Positions 25,061-32,659 of a stretch of 38,957 nt of DNA are shown here, piece by piece. The position numbers and the translations under genes were made by a program. The stretch comes from Neomegalonema sp. (GTDB lineage: Bacteria; Pseudomonadota; Alphaproteobacteria; Rhodobacterales; Rhodobacteraceae). How positions within the stretch are numbered: position 1 is the first letter of the stretch; each line of letters begins with the position of its first letter. The notes below the pieces were generated by a model. The model ran no database searches. It worked only from the letters and a program-made list of their open reading frames with translations, and had not been told where the DNA came from. The stretch covers positions 1 through 38,957 of the forward strand of contig JALEGB010000011.1 in assembly GCA_022760355.1 (NCBI GenBank), given 5' to 3'.

Positions 25061-26182
25061 CTAGGTCTCCCGCGCCGCCCAATCGGCGGAGCGCATCTCC
25101 ATCAGTCGGCTGGCGGTGCGCTCAAACTCGAATGCGCCTTCGCCATCCTGGTAGAGATCATCCGGCTCGGCGTCGGCCGAGCAGATCAGATGTATCTTCG
25201 CCTCGTACAAGGTGTCGATCAGGGTCACGAACCGTTTTGCCCGGTCATGATTTGCGCGGCTAAGTTTGGGAATGCGATCGATAAACAACGTGCGAACGCG
25301 TTCGGTTATGCCGAGATAGTCGGCGGCGCCGAGGGGCGCGCCGCACAAATCCTCGAACTCCGCTCGGCCGACGCCTGCGGCGTAGGTGGGAATGACGACC
25401 GTACGACCCGACACCTCGAAGCTCAGCGGCGCGCCGACTGCGCCATCGGTCACCTCATCCCATGCTGCGTTCATCGCTGCGTCGGCCGCTGCGCCAAGCG
25501 GCGTGTGGTAAATCTCCAAGCCGCGCAGGCGGGCCAGGCGAAAGTCCGTCGGTCCATCCAAATGGTGAACATCCAGCTCCGCGCTGATACGCTCGATGAA
25601 GGGTACAAAGAGTTGCCGGTTCAGGCCGTTTTTGTAGAGGTCGGTCGGATGTCGGTTTGACGTCACCACCACGGCTACTCCGGCGTCGAACAGCTTGTCG
25701 AACAAGCGGCCGAGGATCATTGCATCGGCGATATCAGTCACTTGCATCTCATCGAAGCACAGTAGCGTTGCGTCGGCGGCGATTTTTTCCGCCACCGGTT
25801 GGATCGGATCCGTGGAGCCCTGCGCCCGTGCGGCGTCAATGCCGGCATGGACCTCCTGCATAAAGGCGTGGAAATGCGCGCGCTGTTTCCGAGCCACTGG
25901 CGCCGTTTCGAAGAACAGATCCATCAGCATCGACTTGCCCCTGCCGACGCCGCCATAGAGGTAGAGGCCGCGCCTGACGCCCTCTTCCGCCTCGCCGCGG
26001 GCGGAGAAGACAAACAGGCCGAAGAGGGAGCGCGACCGCGCTGGCCGGTAATCAATAAGCCGCCGATGCAGCAGCTGCAGCTTCTCGATCGCAGCTCGCT
26101 GCGCAGGATCGGCCTTCAGCGCGCCTTCCGCAACCAGTGCTCGATAGCGGGCCAGAGGCCCTTCCTGAGGCTCATTCGCCAT
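25061..26182 (-). CDS. zapE: Cell division protein ZapE (AFG1-like ATPase)
   Basis: 373 residues from the ATG with GGAGAG upstream; the longer frame to 26248 is not needed. AFG1-type P-loop ATPase: GLYLYGGVGRGKSMLMDLF is Walker A (about residues 72-90), preceded by RYRALVAEGALKADPAQ at the start, HFHAFMQEVH after it, and Walker B LLCFDEMQVTDIADAMIL (about 140-157); the TSNRHPTDLYKNGLNR segment (about 176-191) is sensor I. In E. coli ZapE binds FtsZ during late constriction under stress; in mitochondria AFG1 is linked to respiratory complex turnover. Followed at 3 bp by the DUF6653 gene. Confidence 0.93.
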   Translation of the reverse strand: MANEPQEGPLARYRALVAEGALKADPAQRAAIEKLQLLHRRLIDYRPARSRSLFGLFVFSARGEAEEGVRRGLYLYGGVGRGKSMLMDLFFETAPVARKQRAHFHAFMQEVHAGIDAARAQGSTDPIQPVAEKIAADATLLCFDEMQVTDIADAMILGRLFDKLFDAGVAVVVTSNRHPTDLYKNGLNRQLFVPFIERISAELDVHHLDGPTDFRLARLRGLEIYHTPLGAAADAAMNAAWDEVTDGAVGAPLSFEVSGRTVVIPTYAAGVGRAEFEDLCGAPLGAADYLGITERVRTLFIDRIPKLSRANHDRAKRFVTLIDTLYEAKIHLICSADAEPDDLYQDGEGAFEFERTASRLMEMRSADWAARET

Positions 26183-26410
26183 TATTTTCTCTCCACCCGC
26201 TGCGGCCCAGGGTTTTGGCGTCGAAGTCGCGCCGCCCCTACGCATCACGCGCGCTTATGTCTCGCGTCACAGAGCTGCGCTTTACATTTTGCGCGGCCGC
26301 CCAATAGGCTCGCATTGCCCGACAACGGCATCGCCGATCAACCATTCAGCCCAAATTGTGACCTGCCGGGCGTCAAAGCGCGGTTTGTCTTCCGGCTCAG
26401 GGAGGCCGAA

Positions 26411-27709
26411 ATGAGTACGAATGTATCCGCAACGTCGCACAGCCGCGGTGCGATCGTCTCCGTGGTGGCCGCGGGGGCGATGATGCTGGCGGTCGCCTTC
26501 GGAATCCGGTCGGTCTTTGGCGTCTTCATGCAGCCGATTAGCGGCGAGTTGTTTGGCGGTCAGATCGAAGTTTTCGCGCTGTCGCTCGCGATTCAGAATC
26601 TGGTCTGGGGGCTTGCGCAACCCGGCTTTGGCGCCATTGCCGACAAGTTTGGCGACCGGCCCGCATTGTGGCTGGGGTTGGCCTGCTACGCAGTCGGGAT
26701 GATCGCGACAATGTTCGCCTCTTCGGCGCTGATGATGCATCTGAGCGTCGGGCTGCTGATTGGCGCCGGCATTTCTGGAACCGCGTTCGGACTGGTTCTT
26801 TCGGTTGTGGGGCGCGCCTCGAGCGAGGAGAAGCGCAGCCAGAATTTGGGCCTGGTTTCGGCGCTTGGGTCTGGCGGACAGGTGTTGATTCCGCTCTTCG
26901 CCGGGGAGCTGGTGAAAGAGTTCGATTGGCGCGAAAGCCTTTTCTACGTGTCGCTCCTGCTGATCCCATTGATCCTATGCGTGCCGTTTATGCGCGCAAA
27001 GGCCAGCGCGGCGGCTGGGTCGACCCGCAAATGGGCGATGGACGACATGCCGTTGCATTGCGCCGTATCGGCGGCGTTCAAGAATACGAACTACGTGTTG
27101 CTGACGGTCGGCTTCTTTGTATGCGGGTTCCACATCGCCTTTATCACGGCGCACCTGCCGAACTTCGTTGAGAATTTCTGCACTGGTACAGATGCGGTTT
27201 GGACCACCCTGACCGGCGACGATAAACCCATGACGAAGGAGGAGCTGCGCGGCTTTGGTCTTCAGGCGCTTGGCGTGGTCGGGCTGGCGAATATTATCGG
27301 CACCTTCAGCGCCGGGCATCTGGGAAGCATTTTCCCGAAGCCCTACGTGCTGTCAGCGATTTACGCGCTGCGGGCGCTGATTATCATCGTATTCATTGCG
27401 CTGCCGATCTCGCCGATCTCGGTTCTGATCTTCGCCTTTACGATGGGACTGCTGTGGCTCTCGACGGTGCCGCTCACCAGCGGGCTGGTCTTCTCATTCT
27501 TCGGGCCGCGCTACGCGAGCACATTGTACGGGTTTGTGTTTCTCAGCCACCAGGTGGGGAGCTTCCTCGGCGTTTGGCTTGGCGGCGTGTTCTTCGACGC
27601 ATTCCAGTCCTATGATCTGATCTGGTATGCGAGCATCGGCCTGGGCGTGTTCTCGGCGATCGTTCATCTGCCCGTGCGTGAGCGTCCTTACGAGCCGGCG
27701 GCGGCCTGA
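26411..27709 (+). CDS. Major facilitator superfamily transporter
   Basis: 432 residues; GGAGG lies 5-6 bases before the ATG, which is much better than an unlikely start at 25799. Twelve hydrophobic helices are spread over the length, with the MFS loop motif GFGAIADKFGDRPALW (about residues 75-90) after helix 2. The style (SVFGVFMQPISGELFG and the SALGSGGQVLIPL segment) fits the monocarboxylate/oxalate-formate antiporter-like MFS group. A polar insert of about 35 residues (about 250-285) follows helix 7. The substrate cannot be told. It stands alone; the next gene is 117 bp on, past a 13-bp hairpin. Confidence 0.9.
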   Translation: MSTNVSATSHSRGAIVSVVAAGAMMLAVAFGIRSVFGVFMQPISGELFGGQIEVFALSLAIQNLVWGLAQPGFGAIADKFGDRPALWLGLACYAVGMIATMFASSALMMHLSVGLLIGAGISGTAFGLVLSVVGRASSEEKRSQNLGLVSALGSGGQVLIPLFAGELVKEFDWRESLFYVSLLLIPLILCVPFMRAKASAAAGSTRKWAMDDMPLHCAVSAAFKNTNYVLLTVGFFVCGFHIAFITAHLPNFVENFCTGTDAVWTTLTGDDKPMTKEELRGFGLQALGVVGLANIIGTFSAGHLGSIFPKPYVLSAIYALRALIIIVFIALPISPISVLIFAFTMGLLWLSTVPLTSGLVFSFFGPRYASTLYGFVFLSHQVGSFLGVWLGGVFFDAFQSYDLIWYASIGLGVFSAIVHLPVRERPYEPAAA

Positions 27710-27758
27710 CGAGAGCGCCAAGGCGCGCATCCGCACTTGCGCTGCCGTGAAACCCGTC

Positions 27759-27790
27759 CAACAATGGCGCGGATCAGCGCGCTATTGTTG
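27759..27790 (+). terminator. 13-bp stem hairpin after the MFS gene
   Basis: Arms caacaatggcgcg and cgcgctattgttg pair over 13 positions with one G-U, closing a six-base loop gatcag. It lies 50 bp after the MFS stop and 37 bp before the next start. No T run follows beyond cgttt, so it may be a weak terminator, a transcript-stabilising element, or leader structure of the next gene. Confidence 0.45.
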
Positions 27791-27826
27791 CGTTTGGCGC
27801 GAGTCTCTCGGATAGGTTGCGGAGCG

Positions 27827-28669
27827 ATGAAAGCGATGTCGACATCATTTCAGAGGCGGCTCACGGAACTGAACCCTTGGTTGTCGAAGGCGTCGCCCGA
27901 CGCGCCGGACAGTTTCGCTGCGGCGCGTTTCGCCGCGCATGCGGCGCGGCTGCAGGCTGGCGTCGAGGGGTGGAACAGCTGGGCGGACGCAATGGCCGGC
28001 CTGCGCGGTCGCGCCCGGACGGAGGCGGACATGAGCGCATTCAACGCCGCCGCCTTGGTCGATCTCAGCCCTTGGCGCGAGGTGATCGATCTTTATGGGC
28101 ATGCGTTTCCTGGCGATCTGAGGCTGGAGCAGCGCAAAGACCTTGAGCGAGTGGGGTTTGAGGCGGTGAGCGTCGCCGGCGATTTCGTGCTGAGTAAGCT
28201 GCGGTTCGATGACGGCGTTCATCTGCAGTCCAGCCGTATCGCCGGTGATTTTGTGATTGCCGACTGTGTGTTTGAGAGTCGGAACGATCTGACCTATCTG
28301 CGTGTTGGCGGTCGCGCTCGGATTGAGCGCTCGAAGTTCTTTGGCGGCGCTTGGCATCAGCATTCGGTGTTCGCCGGCGATGCGCTCTGGAGCGACGTCG
28401 ACTTTTTCAGCGACGCCGCGTTTCACCATGTCGGCTTCGGCGCCGCGGCGCACTTCCAGCGCGTGAATTTTTTCGACACAACCGGCTTTGAGCAGGCGAG
28501 CTTCGGCGCGCCTGGCCGTTGCGACGGGGTGAAGTTCTACAAAAAGTGCTTTTTCGCCGGCGCCTCGGGCGCCCTGCCCGCCTTTCTACGACCAACCGCG
28601 AGCGCGAGGGCCAATAGCGGCTCGATCACACGGCTCTCCACGCGCCGCGCGCGGAAGGATGCGAGTTAG
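27827..28669 (+). CDS. Pentapeptide-repeat-like protein of unknown function
   Basis: 280 residues; ATG 27827 or 27836 are equally likely (GGAG at 27821 favours the second). The first 110 residues are helical and Ala/Trp-rich. From about 115 to 240 a phenylalanine-centred pattern repeats every five residues in blocks of about 20: FVLSKLRFDDGV, FVIADCVFESR, ARIERSKFFGG, ALWSDVDFFSD, AHFQRVNFFDT and FEQASFGAP. This is a divergent right-handed beta-helix of the pentapeptide type. The C-terminal 40 residues are basic and unordered. Related proteins mimic DNA or act as scaffolds, but no role can be assigned. The next gene starts 5 bp after its stop. Confidence 0.65.
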   Translation: MKAMSTSFQRRLTELNPWLSKASPDAPDSFAAARFAAHAARLQAGVEGWNSWADAMAGLRGRARTEADMSAFNAAALVDLSPWREVIDLYGHAFPGDLRLEQRKDLERVGFEAVSVAGDFVLSKLRFDDGVHLQSSRIAGDFVIADCVFESRNDLTYLRVGGRARIERSKFFGGAWHQHSVFAGDALWSDVDFFSDAAFHHVGFGAAAHFQRVNFFDTTGFEQASFGAPGRCDGVKFYKKCFFAGASGALPAFLRPTASARANSGSITRLSTRRARKDAS

Positions 28670-28674
28670 CTAAG

Positions 28675-29391
28675 ATGCGAATGCCGGTTGAGGATCGGAG
28701 CGGGGATGGGCGCATCCCTCCTGGTCAAGTCGTCACAAAGAAGTTTCCCGTGATGACGGCCGGGACGCCGTCGACGCGGTCGGCGGATAGCTGGACGTTT
28801 GAGCTCTGGCTGGAAAACGCCGAGGGTGAAGAGCGGCGTCTACAGGTGTGGAACTATGCCGCCATGCGCGCTGCGCCGCAGGTGGAGCGGGTCGCCGATA
28901 TCCATTGCGTCACCAGATGGTCAAAGCTGGACACACGTTGGCGCGGTGTTGATATCAGTGCGCTTCTGAAGCTGGCCGGCGTTGATCTTCAGGAGCTTGC
29001 GCAGGCGGCGCCGCCTATCGCCTATGCTCAGGCGCACAGCGACGGCGGCTATTCGGCGAATCTCAAATTGGCCGATCTTGTTGGCGGCGCGGCGATGATT
29101 GCGCTGGAATTCGCCGAAAAGGGAGCGGCGCTGGCGCCGCTCGATCCAGAGCATGGCGGGCCGGCCCGGTTGCTCGCGCCGAAGCTTTACTTCTGGAAAT
29201 CGGCGAAATGGGTCTCGCGCCTGGTATTAAGCCCATTTGATCGCAAGGGATATTGGGAGCGGCTGGGCTATCATAACTACGGAGACCCGTGGCGCGAGCA
29301 GCGCTATCGCGGGATCTCCGATGGTGATTGGCGCCGCACCTTGGATCCGGAATTATCGCGTCAGATTCGCGAGGAGCGGAAGCGGCGATAG
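28675..29391 (+). CDS. Sulfite-oxidase-fold molybdopterin oxidoreductase-like protein
   Basis: 238 residues. It shows the SUOX/YuiH domain: QVVTKKFPVMTAGTPS near the start, then DIHCVTRWSKLDTRWRGVDI (about residues 76-95), in which the cysteine would ligate molybdenum, AHSDGGYSANL, the LDPEHGGPARLLAPKLYFWKS-type segment (pieces: EHGGPARLL and PKLYFWKSAKWV) and the DRKGYWERLGYHNYGDPW end typical of the family. No Tat or other signal peptide is seen and there is no heme subunit gene nearby, so it is probably cytoplasmic. The substrate is unknown. Its 5-bp distance from the pentapeptide-like gene indicates one transcript. Confidence 0.85.
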   Translation: MRMPVEDRSGDGRIPPGQVVTKKFPVMTAGTPSTRSADSWTFELWLENAEGEERRLQVWNYAAMRAAPQVERVADIHCVTRWSKLDTRWRGVDISALLKLAGVDLQELAQAAPPIAYAQAHSDGGYSANLKLADLVGGAAMIALEFAEKGAALAPLDPEHGGPARLLAPKLYFWKSAKWVSRLVLSPFDRKGYWERLGYHNYGDPWREQRYRGISDGDWRRTLDPELSRQIREERKRR

Positions 29392-29421
29392 GGGCTGGCG
29401 CGGCGCGTCCGCCTGGCGCCC

Positions 29422-29769
29422 TTATTTTTGCGCGGCGAAAGCGTCGTAGGCCTGCAGCGCCTGGCCGGCGTAGATCGATGAGGGGCCGCCGCCCATTTGA
29501 ATGGCGACGGCAAGGAGTTCGACGACCTCCTCGCGGGTGGCGCCTAATTTGTGAGCCATTTTTGCATGCCACGCCACACATCCATCACAGCGGACGGCGA
29601 CGCCGATGGCGAGGGCGACGAGTTCCTTCGTTTTCTTTGACAGCGCGCCGTCCGTATAGGCGGCGGCGCCCAGTGCGGCGAAGGCCGCCATGGTGTCCGG
29701 AGCCGCTTCGCGCAGGGCTTTTGCTCCGGTCACAACGTCTTGGGCGGTTTGGATATAGTCTTTGCTCAT
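29422..29769 (-). CDS. Carboxymuconolactone decarboxylase family protein (AhpD-like)
   Basis: 115 residues, a single all-helical AhpD-like domain. The redox-type motif CDGCVAWHAKMAHKLG (about residues 60-75) has the CxxC pair and the following histidine, so peroxidase/disulfide-reductase activity is more likely than decarboxylation. The conserved opening QTAQDVVTGAKAL and the ending GGGPSSIYAGQALQAYD are as in small stand-alone family members. It faces the sulfite-oxidase-like gene tail to tail (30 bp). The region before its start holds three palindromes. Substrate and partner are unknown. Confidence 0.9.
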   Translation of the reverse strand: MSKDYIQTAQDVVTGAKALREAAPDTMAAFAALGAAAYTDGALSKKTKELVALAIGVAVRCDGCVAWHAKMAHKLGATREEVVELLAVAIQMGGGPSSIYAGQALQAYDAFAAQK

Positions 29770-29825
29770 TTTTTCCTCTTAAGCGCTTGTTGCGCCAGGA
29801 TGGAGCGAGGCTCTGTAAGCGCCGT

Positions 29826-29880
29826 CAGGCGCGCCTGCAGCAGACGCTCAGCGCGCGCTGAACGCCTTGATGCGCATCAA
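29826..29880. promoter_or_regulatory. Three palindromes upstream of the AhpD-like gene
   Basis: Perfect palindromes caggcgcgcctg (29826-29837), tcagcgcgcgctga (29848-29861) and ttgatgcgcatcaa (29867-29880), spaced about 23 and 19 bp centre to centre and 57-111 bp before the minus-strand start. Spacing near two helical turns is compatible with cooperative protein binding; GC-rich palindromes also arise by chance in this genome. Confidence 0.35.
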
Positions 29881-29968
29881 CTTCGTTGGGGCGGCGGCGT
29901 CGGGCCGTGTTCAGCGATCATGTTCTGATTCTCAAATCTTTAACTTGTTGCGTTGTGGAGACGCTCTA

Positions 29969-29987
29969 CAACCACAGTTTGTGGTTG
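29969..29987. other. Hairpin in the ffh upstream region
   Basis: Perfect 8-bp inverted repeat caaccaca-gtt-tgtggttg, 211 bp before the ffh start, in the AT-richer part of the gap. It could be an operator, the end of a short transcript, or part of an unlisted RNA. No T tract follows. Confidence 0.35.
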
Positions 29988-30197
29988 ATCCCAAATGAGT
30001 TGTGCTTAAAAATTAGGCCCACCATAGAGTGTGTTTGACAAAGTCGCCGCGATCGCGCACGAAGAGTGCGTCCGATAATCGGGCGGCGCAGGTTGGCGAG
30101 GGTTCGCTCACCGGCGTTTTTTGCGTTGAGCCAAATGCCTGAGCTGACAGTGGCGACTGTACGGGTGCGGTTACAACCCCTGGATTGAGGATGCGGC

Positions 30198-31793
30198 ATG
30201 TTTGAGGCCCTGTCAGAACGTCTTTCCGGCGTTTTCGACAAGCTGACGCGTCAAGGCGCGCTGACGGAGGCGGATGTTCAGGCGGCGATGCGCGAAGTAC
30301 GCGTCGCATTGCTGGACGCCGATGTCGCGCTGCCGGTCGCGCGGGACTTCATTGGCCGCGTAAAATCGCAGGCGATTGGCGCCGCGGTGCTCAAATCGGT
30401 CACGCCAGGCCAGATGGTGATCAAGATCGTCCATGACGAGCTGATCAAAACGCTGGCCGGCGACGACTCGAAAGCTGGCGATTCGGGCCTCCGGATCGAC
30501 AGCCCGCCGGCGCCGGTGCTGATGGTCGGCTTGCAAGGCTCTGGTAAAACCACCACGACCGGCAAGCTGGCGAAACGGCTGAAGGAGCGGTACGGCAAAA
30601 AGGTGCTGATGGCGTCTCTTGACGTCTATCGCCCAGCCGCGATGGATCAGCTGGCCGTGCTCGGGCAGCAGATCGGGGTCGATACGCTGCCGATCGTCAA
30701 GGGCGAGATGCCGGTCCAGATCGCCAAGCGCGCGAAGCAGCAGGCGACCTTGGGCGGGTATGATGCGTATCTGCTCGACACCGCCGGCCGCTTGCACATC
30801 AATGAAGAGTTGATGGCGGAGGTTGAGGCGGTGCGCGAGGTCGCGCAGCCGCATGAAACCCTCCTGGTGGTCGACAGCCTTACCGGTCAGGACGCTGTCA
30901 ACGTCGCCAAAACCTTCAATGAGCGTGTGTCGATCTCCGGCGTCGTGCTGACCCGGATGGATGGCGACGGCCGCGGCGGCGCAGCGCTTTCGATGCGCGC
31001 CGTTACCGGCAAGCCAATCAAGTTCGTTGGCGTCGGCGAAAAAATGGATGGGCTGGAGGAATTCCACGCCGATCGCGTCGCCGGCCGAATCCTCGGCATG
31101 GGCGACATCGTTACGCTGGTCGAGAAGGCCGCCGAAACGATGGAGCGCGAGGCGGCGGAGCGCCAAGCGAAGCGGATGATGAAGGGCCGCTTCGATATGA
31201 ACGACCTGCGCAAGCAGCTTGAGCAAATGCAGCAGCTCGGCGGCATGAGCAGCGTGATGTCGATGCTTCCGGGGCTCGGGAAGATGGCGAAGCAGCTCGA
31301 AGAGGGCGGCGTCGACGACAAGGTGATCAAACGTCAGATCGCGATCATCCAAAGCATGACGAAGGATGAGCGCAAACGGCCGGACATGATGGCGGCGAGC
31401 CGCAAAAAACGGGTGGCCGCGGGCTCAGGCATGCAGGTTCAGGATGTAAATAAGCTCCTGAAAATGCACCGCCAAATGCAGGACATGATGAAGAAGATGG
31501 GGAAGATGGGCAAGCAAGGCTTCGCCCGCGGCCTCGCTTCGATGATGGGGATGGGCGGCGGCGCGCCGGGGATGCCGGCGGGGGCGCCAGGCGCGCTTCC
31601 TGGCGGCGCGCCGGGTCTTCCCCTTGGCGGCGCGAGTGCGCCAACAGACGCGAAAGCGCCGGGCGGCGCGCTTCCCGGTCTGGGCGGCCTGCCCACCGGC
31701 GCCGGCCTTCCGGGTTTAGGCGGCCTGCCAACGCCGCCAGGAGGGCTCACCGGCCTTGGGGGCGGCAAGCCAAAGAAAAAGAGGCGCAAATGA
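30198..31793 (+). CDS. ffh: Signal recognition particle protein Ffh (SRP54)
   Basis: 531 residues, start preceded by GAGGA. N domain (about 1-90), then the GTPase G domain with G1 GLQGSGKTTTTGKL (about residues 112-125), LDVYRPAA, G3 DTAGR (about 194-198), TRMDGDGRGGAAL and the closing VGEKMDGLEEFHADR; a methionine-rich M domain (about 325-455) binds signal peptides and the SRP RNA. The family usually ends near 450-500; here a Gly/Pro/Leu-rich tail of about 65 residues (GAPGMPAGAPG-like repeats) ends in KPKKKRRK. Ffh targets membrane proteins co-translationally. It is followed by the chorismate mutase, rpsP and rimM genes. Confidence 0.97.
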   Translation: MFEALSERLSGVFDKLTRQGALTEADVQAAMREVRVALLDADVALPVARDFIGRVKSQAIGAAVLKSVTPGQMVIKIVHDELIKTLAGDDSKAGDSGLRIDSPPAPVLMVGLQGSGKTTTTGKLAKRLKERYGKKVLMASLDVYRPAAMDQLAVLGQQIGVDTLPIVKGEMPVQIAKRAKQQATLGGYDAYLLDTAGRLHINEELMAEVEAVREVAQPHETLLVVDSLTGQDAVNVAKTFNERVSISGVVLTRMDGDGRGGAALSMRAVTGKPIKFVGVGEKMDGLEEFHADRVAGRILGMGDIVTLVEKAAETMEREAAERQAKRMMKGRFDMNDLRKQLEQMQQLGGMSSVMSMLPGLGKMAKQLEEGGVDDKVIKRQIAIIQSMTKDERKRPDMMAASRKKRVAAGSGMQVQDVNKLLKMHRQMQDMMKKMGKMGKQGFARGLASMMGMGGGAPGMPAGAPGALPGGAPGLPLGGASAPTDAKAPGGALPGLGGLPTGAGLPGLGGLPTPPGGLTGLGGGKPKKKRRK

Positions 31794-31845
31794 GCGCGCG
31801 CAACTTTGCGAGCATCGTGACGCTTGCTTCTGGGGAGAGAGCCGC

Positions 31846-32148
31846 ATGAGCGCTGTTGTAGAAAATAGCGCAGCTCAAGAAGAGCTGCTGCGCCACCGCG
31901 CGAGCATCGATAATCTCGACGCTGCGCTGATCCATATCCTCGCTGAGCGCTTTCGCCATACGAAAGCGGTCGGCGCCCTAAAAGCGGCGCATGAGATGCC
32001 GCCTTCCGATCCTGCGCGTGAGGAGCGCCAGGTCGCCCGCCTGCGCGAGTTGGCGATTTCGGCTGGGCTCGACCCGGATTTCGCCGAAAAGCTGCTCGCC
32101 TTCGTCATCAAAGAAGTTATCCAACATCACGAAGCCCAGCGCAGCTGA
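31846..32148 (+). CDS. Chorismate mutase (AroQ type, small monofunctional)
   Basis: 100 residues, all alpha-helical. It converts chorismate to prephenate for phenylalanine and tyrosine synthesis. The AroQ active-site pattern is seen: the first-helix [19 protein letters not shown] (about residues 18-36, giving the Arg and Asp), HTKAVGALK with the lysine at 46, DPAREERQV with Arg and Glu (about 55-63), and the terminal IKEVIQHH segment. The start has GGGGAGAGAG upstream. It lies 52 bp after ffh and 28 bp before rpsP in one direction; this placement is conserved in several alphaproteobacteria, so the ribosomal genes and the aromatic enzyme share a transcript. Confidence 0.92.
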   Translation: MSAVVENSAAQEELLRHRASIDNLDAALIHILAERFRHTKAVGALKAAHEMPPSDPAREERQVARLRELAISAGLDPDFAEKLLAFVIKEVIQHHEAQRS

Positions 32149-32176
32149 CGCTTCCTCTGCTAAGAAAGATCTCACC

Positions 32177-32548
32177 ATGGCCATCAAAATCCGCCTTGCG
32201 CGCGGTGGTTCGAAAAAACGCCCTTTCTACAGTATCGTCGCGGCTGACAGCCGTATGCCGCGCGACGGGCGCTTTATCGAGAAGCTCGGCACCTACAACC
32301 CGCTGCTGCCGAAAGACCATGAAAAGCGGATTGTGATGGACATCGAGAAGATCAAAGACTGGATCGCCAAAGGCGCGCAGCCGACGGATCGGATCCAGCG
32401 CTTCTTGGAGAGCGCCGAGATCCTGCCGAAGAAAGCCCGCAACAACCCGCAGAAGGCGGAGCCGGGCCAAAAGGCGAAAGAGCGCGAGGAAGAGCGTAAG
32501 GCGAAGGCCGAAGAGGCTGCCGCGGCGGCTGAGGAAGCAGCCGAATAA
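32177..32548 (+). CDS. rpsP: 30S ribosomal protein S16
   Basis: 123 residues. The standard S16 body opens [20 protein letters not shown] and continues with [20 protein letters not shown], a structural 30S protein that helps fold the 5' and central domains of 16S rRNA. After about residue 85 there is a charged tail of Lys, Glu and Ala ([12 protein letters not shown] and a run of alanines), longer than the E. coli protein but common in alphaproteobacteria. The ATG is set by family alignment; the ribosome site is weak (aagaaag). It precedes rimM by 111 bp. Confidence 0.97.
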   Translation: MAIKIRLARGGSKKRPFYSIVAADSRMPRDGRFIEKLGTYNPLLPKDHEKRIVMDIEKIKDWIAKGAQPTDRIQRFLESAEILPKKARNNPQKAEPGQKAKEREEERKAKAEEAAAAAEEAAE

Positions 32549-32590
32549 AGGCTGCTTGCCGCCAATGGGGCTCGCTGAGCTGATGCGGGT

Positions 32591-32650
32591 CCCAGTGCGG
32601 CGGCGCGCTCTTGGAAGAGCCCCAGCGCGGTGGCGCGCGTCTTGGAAGAG
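32591..32650 (+). repeat. Imperfect tandem duplication before rimM
   Basis: Two adjacent copies of a 29-30 bp unit (32591-32619 and 32621-32650), differing by two substitutions and one inserted base. Each copy ends in cttggaagag, which serves as the rimM ribosome binding region in the second copy. The duplication therefore places a second, unused Shine-Dalgarno-like sequence upstream. Confidence 0.8.
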
Positions 32651-32659
32651 GATGCGGCG

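Larger units (their letters stand above)
29770..30197. other. Divergent intergenic region before ffh with several inverted repeats
   Basis: 428 bp between the AhpD-like gene (minus) and ffh (plus). The first 110 bp carry three palindromes (29826-29880), the middle is AT-richer than the surroundings with a small hairpin (29969-29987), and around 30090-30122 an imperfect stem is followed by six T. It must hold the promoters of both genes. I looked for the SRP RNA, which in some genomes lies near ffh, and did not see its conserved tetraloop region. Short frames crossing it on both strands look spurious. Confidence 0.5.

Noticed and set aside
29860..30197. SRP RNA gene next to ffh
   Set aside because: The conserved GGAAGC-type asymmetric loop and tetraloop region of the SRP RNA were not seen on either strand.
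29966..30309. Small minus-strand frames in the ffh upstream region (91 and 98 codons)
   Set aside because: They overlap the ffh start, lack ribosome sites and have Arg/Ser-rich, non-protein-like composition.
30213..31352. Long minus-strand frame of 379 codons opposite ffh
   Set aside because: It lies wholly within ffh, has no family signature and reflects GC-rich codon structure.
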